A stretch of DNA of 7,137 bases from Clostridiales bacterium (GTDB lineage Bacteria; Bacillota; Clostridia; TANB77; CAG-508): positions 1 through 7,137 of the forward strand of contig DOYA01000077.1 in the NCBI GenBank assembly GCA_003518755.1, in the 5' to 3' direction. A model generated the notes under the pieces. It was not told the origin of the DNA. It searched no databases and saw only the letters and a program-made list of their open reading frames with translations. The stretch's first letter is position 1; each line of letters opens with the position of its first letter. A program made the translations under genes and the position numbers. This document shows, in pieces, positions 1 to 5,680 of the stretch.

Positions 1-20
1 TGATGTGCGGTTAAACAGGA
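1..20 (+). repeat. Partial second copy of the structured intergenic element (3' part only)
   Basis: These 20 bases are identical to 4324-4343, which form the 3' strand of the internal loop and the first three stem bases of the hairpin element at 4231-4360. The identity stops at base 21, inside what would be the outer stem. The remainder of this copy lies left of the window and cannot be seen. It has the same orientation as the full copy and lies just past the 3' end of the convergent DUF4912 gene. An exact 20-base match containing several G and C bases in such an A+T-rich window is unlikely to be chance. Calling it a second RNA copy is inference. Confidence 0.6.
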
Positions 21-42
21 TTTTGAGATTACATTGATTTTA

Positions 43-1239
43 CTAAAATCTAGATGAAAAGCTTCCTGAACCTATATTTCCTGAGGATGGATTATATAAG
101 TTAAAGCTATCATTTTTGATTTCTTCTTTATATAATTCTTGATATAATTTGTATATATTAATAAAGATACCGTCTTTGTAAATATTTGGAAAATCAGAAA
201 TATCTTTTTCTATAAGTTCATTGGTTTTTACATTTCTAAAATATACTTTATTTATTTTATTAAATAAAATTCTATCATTTGGAGCGTCTAGTTCATTTGA
301 AGATGATATATAAAAATATGGAATTTTTAATTCTTCAATTGGTCCATTTTTTTCGATATCATAATCTGGCATATAACTATAATTAACAGGAATAGGACGT
401 CTACCAAGCTCGACTTTATATTCTGAATTACTATCATTTACATGCAAATACCAACTATTTGCAAAATCATCAATTTCAACTTCAAAAGTGTAATTCAAAG
501 TTTCATTATATACTATTAAAACTGGCTTAGTTATTTCAAAGAAATATTCACCATATTGTTTTTTTAAAGCTAATCTATCTTCATCAGAAATTTCCCAATA
601 AATAAATAAGTTTTTAGGGGTTTGAGCTAATATTTTTACTACTGTTTGATTATATCTAAAAGGCAAATCATAATATTCAGCAGAAAATACTTTTTTAGTT
701 GAAGCTGTTTTAGAAGTAGAAGCCTTTTTAGTAGTAGCTGTTTTAGAAGTAGTCTTTTTAGCAGTAGCTGTTTTAGAAGTAGTAGCTTTTTTAGCCGTAG
801 CTGTTTTAGAAGCAGAAGCCTTTTTAGCTGTTGCCGTTTTTGAAGTAGAAGCCTTTTTTGTAGTAGCTGTTTTAGTTGTAGAAGTCTTTTTAGCCGTAGC
901 TGTTTTAGAGGCAGTAGTATTTTTAGTAGTAGAAGCTTTTTTAGTAGCAGCAGTTTTAGAAGTAGAAGCCTTTTTAGCTGTTGCAGTTTTAGAAGCAGAA
1001 GCTTTTTTAGCAGAAGCTGTTTTAGAAGTAGAAGCCTTTTTAGCTGTTGCCGTTTTTGAAGTAGAAGTCTTTTTAGTAGTAGTAGTTTTTTTAGTAGCTG
1101 ATTTAGTTGGCTTCTTTTTTGAAGTTGATTTTTTTGAATCATCTTTTTTCAATGATATGTTTTTACTTAATACTTCCTTTATTGCATTAGCTAATTTAAC
1201 TATTTCATTTTCTCCGGTTTCTTTAGTTTTTCTTGGCAT
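43..1239 (-). CDS. DUF4912 domain protein with histone H1-like Lys/Thr/Ala/Ser repeat tail
   Basis: A 398-residue protein without signal peptide or membrane segment, so probably cytoplasmic. Residues 1-30 are a short polar start. Residues 32-183 are almost only K, T, A and S, arranged in 11-residue repeats. Residues 184-300 look like a DUF4912 domain, with LPFRYNQT, an ILAQTPKNLFIYWEIS segment typical of the family, and a later WYLHV strand. The C-terminal 100 residues are less recognisable and end in a Gly/Ser-rich tail. DUF4912 has no established biochemical role that I know of. The tail resembles the basic repeat tails of bacterial H1-like proteins and AlgP, so nucleic-acid or polyanion binding is a reasonable inference but unproven. 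The start is supported by AGGAGG (complement of 1248-1253), eight bases upstream. The gene is transcribed divergently from ftsE. Its stop codon lies within a short palindrome at 36-50. Confidence 0.85.
   Translation of the reverse strand: MPRKTKETGENEIVKLANAIKEVLSKNISLKKDDSKKSTSKKKPTKSATKKTTTTKKTSTSKTATAKKASTSKTASAKKASASKTATAKKASTSKTAATKKASTTKNTTASKTATAKKTSTTKTATTKKASTSKTATAKKASASKTATAKKATTSKTATAKKTTSKTATTKKASTSKTASTKKVFSAEYYDLPFRYNQTVVKILAQTPKNLFIYWEISDEDRLALKKQYGEYFFEITKPVLIVYNETLNYTFEVEIDDFANSWYLHVNDSNSEYKVELGRRPIPVNYSYMPDYDIEKNGPIEELKIPYFYISSSNELDAPNDRILFNKINKVYFRNVKTNELIEKDISDFPNIYKDGIFINIYKLYQELYKEEIKNDSFNLYNPSSGNIGSGSFSSRF
691..1056 (-). repeat. 33-bp tandem repeat array encoding 11-residue KTATAKKASTS units
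   Basis: Within the DUF4912 gene, residues 62-183 consist of ten full or near-full units of the form K-T-A-[TS]-[AT]-K-K-[AT]-[STA]-x-S. One truncated 6-residue unit (106-111), one 10-residue unit (156-165) and a final partial unit (177-183) break the register. At DNA level the period is 33 bp with many third-position differences, so most units are old. One 38-bp stretch is exactly repeated at 814-851 and 1030-1067, which points to a more recent duplication or gene conversion. All length changes are multiples of three and keep the frame. Confidence 0.85.
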
Positions 1240-1273
1240 ATATTTATCCTCCTGTGTAGTTTAAAATTTTTCT

Positions 1274-1307
1274 ATTATATAGTATAATAAAACAAAAATT
1301 AATTCAA
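1274..1307 (-). promoter_or_regulatory. Candidate promoter for the DUF4912 gene
   Basis: On the minus strand TTGAAT (complement of 1302-1307) is followed after 15 bases by TATACT (complement of 1281-1286), and a perfect TATAAT (complement of 1274-1279) lies seven bases further on. Neither -10 has an ideal 17-base spacer to TTGAAT, so the exact pairing is uncertain. The location, 35 to 70 bases ahead of the start codon in a divergent intergenic region, is right. A+T-rich sequence produces such matches often, hence the low confidence. Confidence 0.35.
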
Positions 1308-1385
1308 GGATTTTCTATAAAAAAAATAATTTTTTAATTTAGCAGATATACAAGTGAATAATTTGTAAATTTTTCGTAAAATCTA

Positions 1386-1419
1386 TTGAAAAAAAAAATA
1401 TTTATTGTTATGATATAAT
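1386..1419 (+). promoter_or_regulatory. Candidate sigma-A-type promoter of the ftsEX cluster
   Basis: TTGAAA (1386-1391) and TATGAT (1409-1414) are separated by 17 bases. Overlapping this is an extended -10, TGATATAAT (1411-1419), whose TATAAT is perfect but would have no good -35. Either choice puts the transcript start near 1421-1427, giving a leader of about 55-60 bases that contains the Shine-Dalgarno sequence and hairpin described next. This is the only convincing promoter-like site seen before ftsE, and the close gene spacing suggests it serves at least ftsE, ftsX and the first hydrolase. Confidence 0.55.
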
Positions 1420-1438
1420 AGATTAGATATTATTTTCG

Positions 1439-1483
1439 AAAGGAGTCGTTTATAATAAAAAATTATAAACTAAAACATAGATG
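1439..1483 (+). promoter_or_regulatory. Split ribosome binding site of ftsE with intervening hairpin
   Basis: The only Shine-Dalgarno-like sequence is AAAGGAG (1439-1445), 35 bases before the ATG at 1481, much too far for normal initiation. Between them is a perfect inverted repeat: GTTTATAAT (1448-1456), a loop of five A (1457-1461), and ATTATAAAC (1462-1470). If the hairpin folds, two plus ten unpaired bases remain, for an effective spacing of about 12. In phage T4 (gene 25 is the known case) a hairpin is reported to bring a distant Shine-Dalgarno sequence close to the start in the same way. An in-frame TAG at 1478-1480 excludes an upstream start for ftsE. The palindrome could instead be a protein-binding site in DNA. 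Confidence 0.55.
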
Positions 1484-2164
1484 ATAGAATTCAGAAATGT
1501 TAACAAAACATATGATACTGGTACAAAAGCAGTGAAAAATGCTAATTTTTTAATTGAAAAAGGAGAATTCTGCTTTTTAGTTGGTACATCAGGAAGTGGA
1601 AAATCAACTTTAATTAAATTAATCTTAAAAGAAGAAGAACCTACATCAGGTAATATTATAATAAATGGAAAAGATACAACATTTTTAAAACCAAATAGAG
1701 TTCCATATTTAAGAAGAAGTATGGGTGTAGTTTTCCAAGACTTTAGGCTTTTACCTGACAAAACTGTATATGATAATGTTGCTTATGCAATGTATATTGT
1801 TCGTGCAACAAGTCGACATATTCGTAGACAAGTTCCAATGGTACTTTCACTTGTAGGATTAAGTGGAAAGGCAAAAATGTATCCAAATGAGCTTTCAGGT
1901 GGAGAACAACAAAGAGTTGCTTTGGCAAGAGCAATGGTAAATAACCCATCAATGCTAATAGCAGATGAGCCTACAGGAAACCTTGATCCAGATACTGCGT
2001 GGGATATAATGAATTTACTAAATGATATAAACATGAGAGGCACAACTGTTGTTGTTGCAACACATGCCAAAGATATTGTAGATAAAATGAAAAAAAGAGT
2101 TATACACATAGAAAAAGGCGACATTATTAGAGATGATAAAAAAGGTGGTTATAATGAAATATAA
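1481..2164 (+). CDS. ftsE: Cell division ATP-binding protein FtsE
   Basis: A 227-residue ABC ATPase, the usual FtsE length, which sits on the inner face of the membrane and drives FtsX. Visible motifs are Walker A GTSGSGKST (35-43), Q-loop FQDFRLL (85-91, Q86), signature LSGGEQQ (138-144), Walker B LIADEP (159-164), D-loop GNLD (166-169) and switch histidine H195 in VVATH. The FQDFRLLPDKTVYDNVA stretch is characteristic of FtsE among ABC ATPases. The MIEFRNVNKTY start aligns with known FtsE starts, so ATG 1481 is right although its ribosome binding site is displaced by a hairpin. The gene overlaps ftsX by 11 bases, which suggests translational coupling. Three arginines at 108-115 use CGT/CGA where the rest of the gene uses AGA or AGG, a small local oddity. 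Confidence 0.95.
   Translation: MIEFRNVNKTYDTGTKAVKNANFLIEKGEFCFLVGTSGSGKSTLIKLILKEEEPTSGNIIINGKDTTFLKPNRVPYLRRSMGVVFQDFRLLPDKTVYDNVAYAMYIVRATSRHIRRQVPMVLSLVGLSGKAKMYPNELSGGEQQRVALARAMVNNPSMLIADEPTGNLDPDTAWDIMNLLNDINMRGTTVVVATHAKDIVDKMKKRVIHIEKGDIIRDDKKGGYNEI
2141..2148 (+). promoter_or_regulatory. Ribosome binding site that fixes the ftsX start
   Basis: AAAGGTGG, one mismatch from AAAGGAGG, lies five bases before the ATG at 2154 and inside the end of ftsE. The in-frame ATG at 2133 has no comparable site upstream. This supports 2154 as the ftsX start. Confidence 0.7.
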
Positions 2165-3053
2165 TGTATTTACCTACTTAGTAGGAGAGGGTTTTTCAAA
2201 TGTTTTCAAAAATAAAAAACAAGCATTTACATCATTTGGAACAATGTGCTTAATAATGATATTTTTTGGAATTTGTTTTATAATAGTTGGAAATTTTAAT
2301 AGTTTTATCAAACAAGTAGAGGCTCAACAGGGAATACAAGCATTTATAAAAAAAGATGCTACAGAAGAAGAAATAGAGCAGGTTAAAAATGATATTAATG
2401 AAATTGAAGAAATTAATACAATAGAGTTTGTATCTCAAGAACAAGCATTACAATCTGTTAAAGAAAGAGTTTTTAAAGAAAGAGCAGATTTATTAGAAGG
2501 ATATAATGTAAGCATATTTAAAACATCATATAAAATTACTCTTACAGATATTACGAAAACAGCAGAAGTCAAAGAAAAACTGCTAAATATTGAAAATATT
2601 GTCAAAGTAACAAATACAGATGAGGTAATTGAAGTTCTAATTAAGGTTGCAAGAGGAATTAAAATTGGAAGTTATGTTATAATAATTGCTTTAATTGCTA
2701 TTAGTATATTTATAATTTCAAACACTATAAAACTTACTGTTTATGCTAGAAGAAAAGAAATTTCAATTATGAAATATGTTGGAGCCACAAATAGTTTTAT
2801 TAGATGGCCATTTATTGTAGAAGGTATAATTCTAGGACTCTCTTCAGGTATTATTTCTTTAGCAATAGTATCAGGGTTATATATGCTTTTAGCAAACAAT
2901 GTTCCTTTTGTTAATTTTTTAGCTAATCTAAACTTAAAATTGCTAGCATTTAATGAAATGTTTAATTTTATTGTAATTATTTATTTAGTTTTAGGTATGG
3001 GAATAGGTGTGATAGGAAGTACAAAGTCTATGAAAAAATATTTAAAGGTTTAA
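2154..3053 (+). CDS. ftsX: Cell division protein FtsX (ABC-type membrane subunit)
   Basis: A 299-residue protein from the chosen start. Hydrophobic segments lie at about 27-47, 171-193, 219-245 and 268-288, giving four membrane helices. A polar extracytoplasmic domain of about 120 residues lies between the first two, which is the FtsX topology. The ARRKEISIMKYVGAT motif (198-212), after helix 2, is the conserved cytoplasmic segment of the family. FtsX has no ATPase of its own; it transmits FtsE ATP hydrolysis to hydrolases docked on its outer domain. An in-frame ATG seven codons upstream (2133) would add MIKKVVI, but it lacks a ribosome binding site and lengthens the overlap with ftsE. The gene ends 14 bases before the first hydrolase, whose AGGAGG follows the stop directly. 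Confidence 0.93.
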   Translation: MKYNVFTYLVGEGFSNVFKNKKQAFTSFGTMCLIMIFFGICFIIVGNFNSFIKQVEAQQGIQAFIKKDATEEEIEQVKNDINEIEEINTIEFVSQEQALQSVKERVFKERADLLEGYNVSIFKTSYKITLTDITKTAEVKEKLLNIENIVKVTNTDEVIEVLIKVARGIKIGSYVIIIALIAISIFIISNTIKLTVYARRKEISIMKYVGATNSFIRWPFIVEGIILGLSSGIISLAIVSGLYMLLANNVPFVNFLANLNLKLLAFNEMFNFIVIIYLVLGMGIGVIGSTKSMKKYLKV

Positions 3054-3067
3054 AAGGAGGAACGGTA

Positions 3068-4213
3068 ATGCAAAAAGAATTATTTAGAACAATATTGGTT
3101 GCAGCTTTATTAATTTGCATTGCTACACCTTTATTTGCAGCAGATTTAGATGAACTACAAAACAAAAAAAATGAAATTCAAGAGCAAATTAATCAAACTA
3201 ATGAAGAATTGAGCATAGTAAATGAAGACTTAACAGAGAATTTAAGACAAATTGAAAAATTAGACTCAAATATTAAAACTAATGAAGAATCTATTGTTCA
3301 AATGAATGATGAAATATCAAAAATTCAAGAAGAAGTTTCAAAAGTTGAAAAAGAACTTGAAGAAGCAACTATTGTATATGAAAAACAAAAACAGCTTTTA
3401 GACGAAAGATTGGTTGAAATTTATGAAGCTGGAGAAACAAATTATTTAGAAATAGTATTAGGAGCTAAAAGCATTTCGGATTTTTTTGCAACTTATTATA
3501 TTGTTTCAGAACTTACATCATATGATGTAGAACTATTAGAATTTGTTGAAAATAAGAAAAACGAAATAGAACAAAATAAAGCTAAAATTGATGAACAAAA
3601 GAAAAACTTAGAAACACAAAAAAGAAATTTATCAAAAACAGAAATAGCATTATCAAATACGAGAGTATTAAGACAAAACTATATATCAAAATTAAGTCAA
3701 GAAGAACAAGAATTACAAGCTAAAATTGATGAATATTATGCTCAAGTTAATTTAGTAGAAGCAGAAATTAGAAGTTTAGCAAAAGTTGTTAATTTTGGAG
3801 AAGACTACGCAGGAGGAACAATGCAATGGCCAATCCCAGAACATTACCATATTACATCAAATTATGGAATGAGAGTTCATCCAATTACAGGAGTATATAA
3901 GCTTCATACAGGAGTAGATATTAGTGCATCAATAGGTACAGAATTTAAAGCAATTGCGAATGGTGTTGTTGTTAAAGCAGAATATAATTCGGCATATGGA
4001 AATATGGTTGTAATTGACCATGGTGGAGGAGTTCAAACTCTATATGCTCATGGTTCAGAAATTGTTGCTAAATTAGGACAGGTTATTAATGCTGGAGAAG
4101 TAGTTTTAAAGGTAGGTTCTACAGGATATTCAACTGGACCTCATGCACATTTTGAAGTTAGAGTTAATGGAAACCCTATGAATCCATTAGATTATGTTTC
4201 GATACCAGAGTAG
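3068..4213 (+). CDS. Secreted coiled-coil M23 peptidase, likely FtsEX-activated murein hydrolase (1)
   Basis: A 381-residue protein with a signal peptide (hydrophobic 8-24, cleavage near LFAA, 22-25). A first coiled coil (about 26-115) leads to RLVEIYEAGETNYLEIVLG (114-132) and a short helical region. A second coiled coil (about 155-240) precedes an M23/LytM domain (about 252-378). The zinc-site residues are present: H280 and D284 in HTGVD, H328 in YAH, and H359/H361 in PHAHFE, so this is probably an active endopeptidase, unlike E. coli EnvC. The architecture and its place directly after ftsX match EnvC, PcsB and CwlO-type partners of FtsEX: the helical arms bind FtsX and hold the catalytic domain inactive until released. 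AGGAGG (3055-3060) lies seven bases before the start. The bond it cleaves cannot be read from sequence. Confidence 0.9.
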   Translation: MQKELFRTILVAALLICIATPLFAADLDELQNKKNEIQEQINQTNEELSIVNEDLTENLRQIEKLDSNIKTNEESIVQMNDEISKIQEEVSKVEKELEEATIVYEKQKQLLDERLVEIYEAGETNYLEIVLGAKSISDFFATYYIVSELTSYDVELLEFVENKKNEIEQNKAKIDEQKKNLETQKRNLSKTEIALSNTRVLRQNYISKLSQEEQELQAKIDEYYAQVNLVEAEIRSLAKVVNFGEDYAGGTMQWPIPEHYHITSNYGMRVHPITGVYKLHTGVDISASIGTEFKAIANGVVVKAEYNSAYGNMVVIDHGGGVQTLYAHGSEIVAKLGQVINAGEVVLKVGSTGYSTGPHAHFEVRVNGNPMNPLDYVSIPE

Positions 4214-4217
4214 TAGT

Positions 4218-4245
4218 TTGATAAACAATTACAATTTGTTATATT
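4218..4245 (+). promoter_or_regulatory. Possible internal promoter before the second hydrolase
   Basis: TTGATA (4218-4223) and TATATT (4240-4245), each one base off consensus, are 16 bases apart just after the first hydrolase gene. Transcription would begin around 4252, exactly at the internal loop of the structured element, so the transcript would lack the 5' arm of the outer stem. It could give the second hydrolase its own expression. Chance matches are common in this composition. Confidence 0.3.
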
Positions 4246-4360
4246 TTGTCCGCGTCAGCATTTCGTTTTTAAAAATTTGTATGGTGGGTATCCCTAAAGG
4301 GGGAACCATAGAATTTTTAAAAATGATGTGCGGTTAAACAGGACAAAATTTACAAATTGT
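4231..4360 (+). ncRNA. Candidate structured RNA or repeat element: long hairpin with large internal loop
   Basis: The outer stem pairs 4231-4251 with 4341-4360: 19 base pairs with one bulged T (4240) and one T-T mismatch. Then comes an asymmetric internal loop of 14 bases (4252-4265, GCGTCAGCATTTCG) facing 17 bases (4324-4340, TGATGTGCGGTTAAACA). A second stem of 12 pairs joins 4266-4277 to 4312-4323. An apical hairpin follows, with TATGGT (4280-4285) pairing ACCATA (4305-4310) and CCC (4292-4294) pairing GGG around a TAAA tip. The loop and apex are much richer in G and C than the surroundings. The 3' loop strand recurs exactly at 1-20. The element fills the gap between two paralogous hydrolase genes, and 29 bases separate it from the next start codon. 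No known family is claimed; the transcribed strand is inferred from gene direction only. Confidence 0.55.
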
Positions 4361-4389
4361 TAAGTAAATAAGTATTAAGGAGAAAACCT

Positions 4390-5637
4390 ATGAATAAAAT
4401 ATGTATTAGACTATTTAGTATAATATTAATAATGTGTGTAATTACAAATGCAAATATGGTTTTTGCTGTTACTCAATCTGATATTAATAAGCAAAAAAAT
4501 GAACAGAGTCAAGTAAGTGAACAAATAGAAGATATTAAAGAACAAAAAGAAGAAGTGGAAGCAAAAAAATCAGAAGCACAAAAACAAGTAGAAAAATTAA
4601 ATAATCAAATTGATTCATATGAAAATGAAATAGATAAACTTGAAATTCAAATTGATGATGCAAATAAAAAAATTAAAGATGCAGAAAAACAGTTAAAAGA
4701 AAATCAAGAACAATATGATGAACAACAAAAACTATTAGAGCAAAGATTAGTTGCTACATATGAAGCTGGAGAGACATCTTTTTTAGATGTAATTTTAAAT
4801 TCAAATGGACTTGTTGATATGATTTCAAATTACTATTTGGTATCTGAAATTGTTGAACATGATACAGAATTATTAGATGAAATAGAAGCTAAAAAACAAG
4901 AAATAGAAAAATCTAAAAAAGAAATAGAAGATAGTAAAAAAACACTTGTTACTGCAAAAGCAAGTAAAGAAAGTGTTGCAACACAACTAAAATCAACTCA
5001 ACAAGAAAAAAGTAAGTATGTAAATGAATTAACACAAGAAGAAGCAAACCTTGAAAAGGAACTAAAAGAATTAAAAAATCACGAAAGTAGTATTAGTAGC
5101 AAAATAAAGAGCATGCAAGCTGCATATGATGCTGAACTTGCAGCAAAAAAGAAAGCAGAAGAAGCTGCTAAAAATACTTCTAAATCAAGTAGTAATTCTA
5201 GCTCTAGTTCAGGTGGAAGTAGCTCAAATAAAGCAGCAAGCTCATATGGATTTGGATGGCCAGTGGCTAATCCAGTAATTGGTACAGGATATGGAGTTGC
5301 TGGCCGATATTGGAGTTCGGGACATCATACAGGAGTGGATTTTAGAGCTTCAACTGGTACACCAATTTATTCAATTGGTGATGGTATAGTATGTGATACT
5401 GGATATAATTCTGCATATGGAAATTTTGTTGAAATATATCATGGAAATAGTATATACAGTTTTTATGCACATGCATCTAGAGTCCAAGTATCATTTGGAC
5501 AGAAAATCTCAAAAGGACAACAAATAATGCTTTCTGGAGCAACAGGAAATGTTACAGGTCCACATTTACATTTTGAAATTAGGACCCCAGGCTCTGCATA
5601 TAGAAACTGTGTCAATCCTAGGCCATATTTACCATGA
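4390..5637 (+). CDS. Secreted coiled-coil M23 peptidase, likely FtsEX-activated murein hydrolase (2)
   Basis: A 415-residue paralogue of the preceding gene. It has a signal peptide (hydrophobic 8-26, cleavage after MVFA near 26), coiled coils at about 28-118 and 158-260, and between them RLVATYEAGETSFLDVILN (119-137), nearly the same as in its neighbour. A Ser/Gly/Asn-rich linker (about 262-286) then joins an M23/LytM domain (287-415). Zinc-site residues are present: H313 and D317 in HHTGVD, H361 in YAH, H392/H394 in PHLHFE. The linker is absent from the first hydrolase, and the catalytic domain has a GRYWSSGHHTGVDF entry in place of MRVHPITGVYKLHTGVD, a different M23 subtype. AAGGAG (4377-4382) sits seven bases before the start. 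The gene lies 176 bases after its paralogue, beyond the structured element, so separate regulation is possible. FtsX binding is inferred from arm similarity. Confidence 0.9.
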   Translation: MNKICIRLFSIILIMCVITNANMVFAVTQSDINKQKNEQSQVSEQIEDIKEQKEEVEAKKSEAQKQVEKLNNQIDSYENEIDKLEIQIDDANKKIKDAEKQLKENQEQYDEQQKLLEQRLVATYEAGETSFLDVILNSNGLVDMISNYYLVSEIVEHDTELLDEIEAKKQEIEKSKKEIEDSKKTLVTAKASKESVATQLKSTQQEKSKYVNELTQEEANLEKELKELKNHESSISSKIKSMQAAYDAELAAKKKAEEAAKNTSKSSSNSSSSSGGSSSNKAASSYGFGWPVANPVIGTGYGVAGRYWSSGHHTGVDFRASTGTPIYSIGDGIVCDTGYNSAYGNFVEIYHGNSIYSFYAHASRVQVSFGQKISKGQQIMLSGATGNVTGPHLHFEIRTPGSAYRNCVNPRPYLP

Positions 5638-5680
5638 TTGTAGAAAAAAGATTTAAAGTTAGGAAGGATATTGCAAACTA

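Noticed and set aside
36..50. Palindrome GATTTTA-C-TAAAATC as terminator of the DUF4912 gene
   Set aside because: It overlaps the stop codon, has only a one-base centre, one G-C pair per arm, and no T-tract after it in the minus direction.
691..1056. Regular 33-bp repeats resembling a CRISPR array
   Set aside because: The repeats are contiguous without unique spacers, are imperfect, and encode an in-frame peptide repeat.
639..1142. Minus-strand reading frame rich in Leu, Lys and Gln
   Set aside because: It is the repeat array of the DUF4912 gene read in another frame; low complexity keeps it open. The other frame has a clear domain and a ribosome binding site.
1422..1484. Leader peptide using the AAAGGAG at 1439-1445 and ending in a TGA that overlaps the ftsE ATG
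   Set aside because: The frame is open from 1422 to 1484 but contains no ATG, GTG or TTG, only ATA/ATT codons at the right distance.
1450..2124. Minus-strand open frames (1450-1761, 1783-2124) opposite ftsE
   Set aside because: They lie antisense to a gene with all ABC ATPase motifs, encode no recognisable protein, and arise from its codon composition.
2133..2153. Upstream ATG for ftsX adding seven residues
   Set aside because: There is no ribosome binding site before 2133, while AAAGGTGG is well placed for 2154, and the longer form would enlarge the overlap with ftsE.
4280..4318. Intrinsic terminator formed by the TATGGT/ACCATA hairpin and following T5
   Set aside because: The T-run is short, separated from the hairpin by AGAA-type bases and takes part in the longer inner stem. 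Partial attenuation cannot be excluded, but I would not annotate a terminator.
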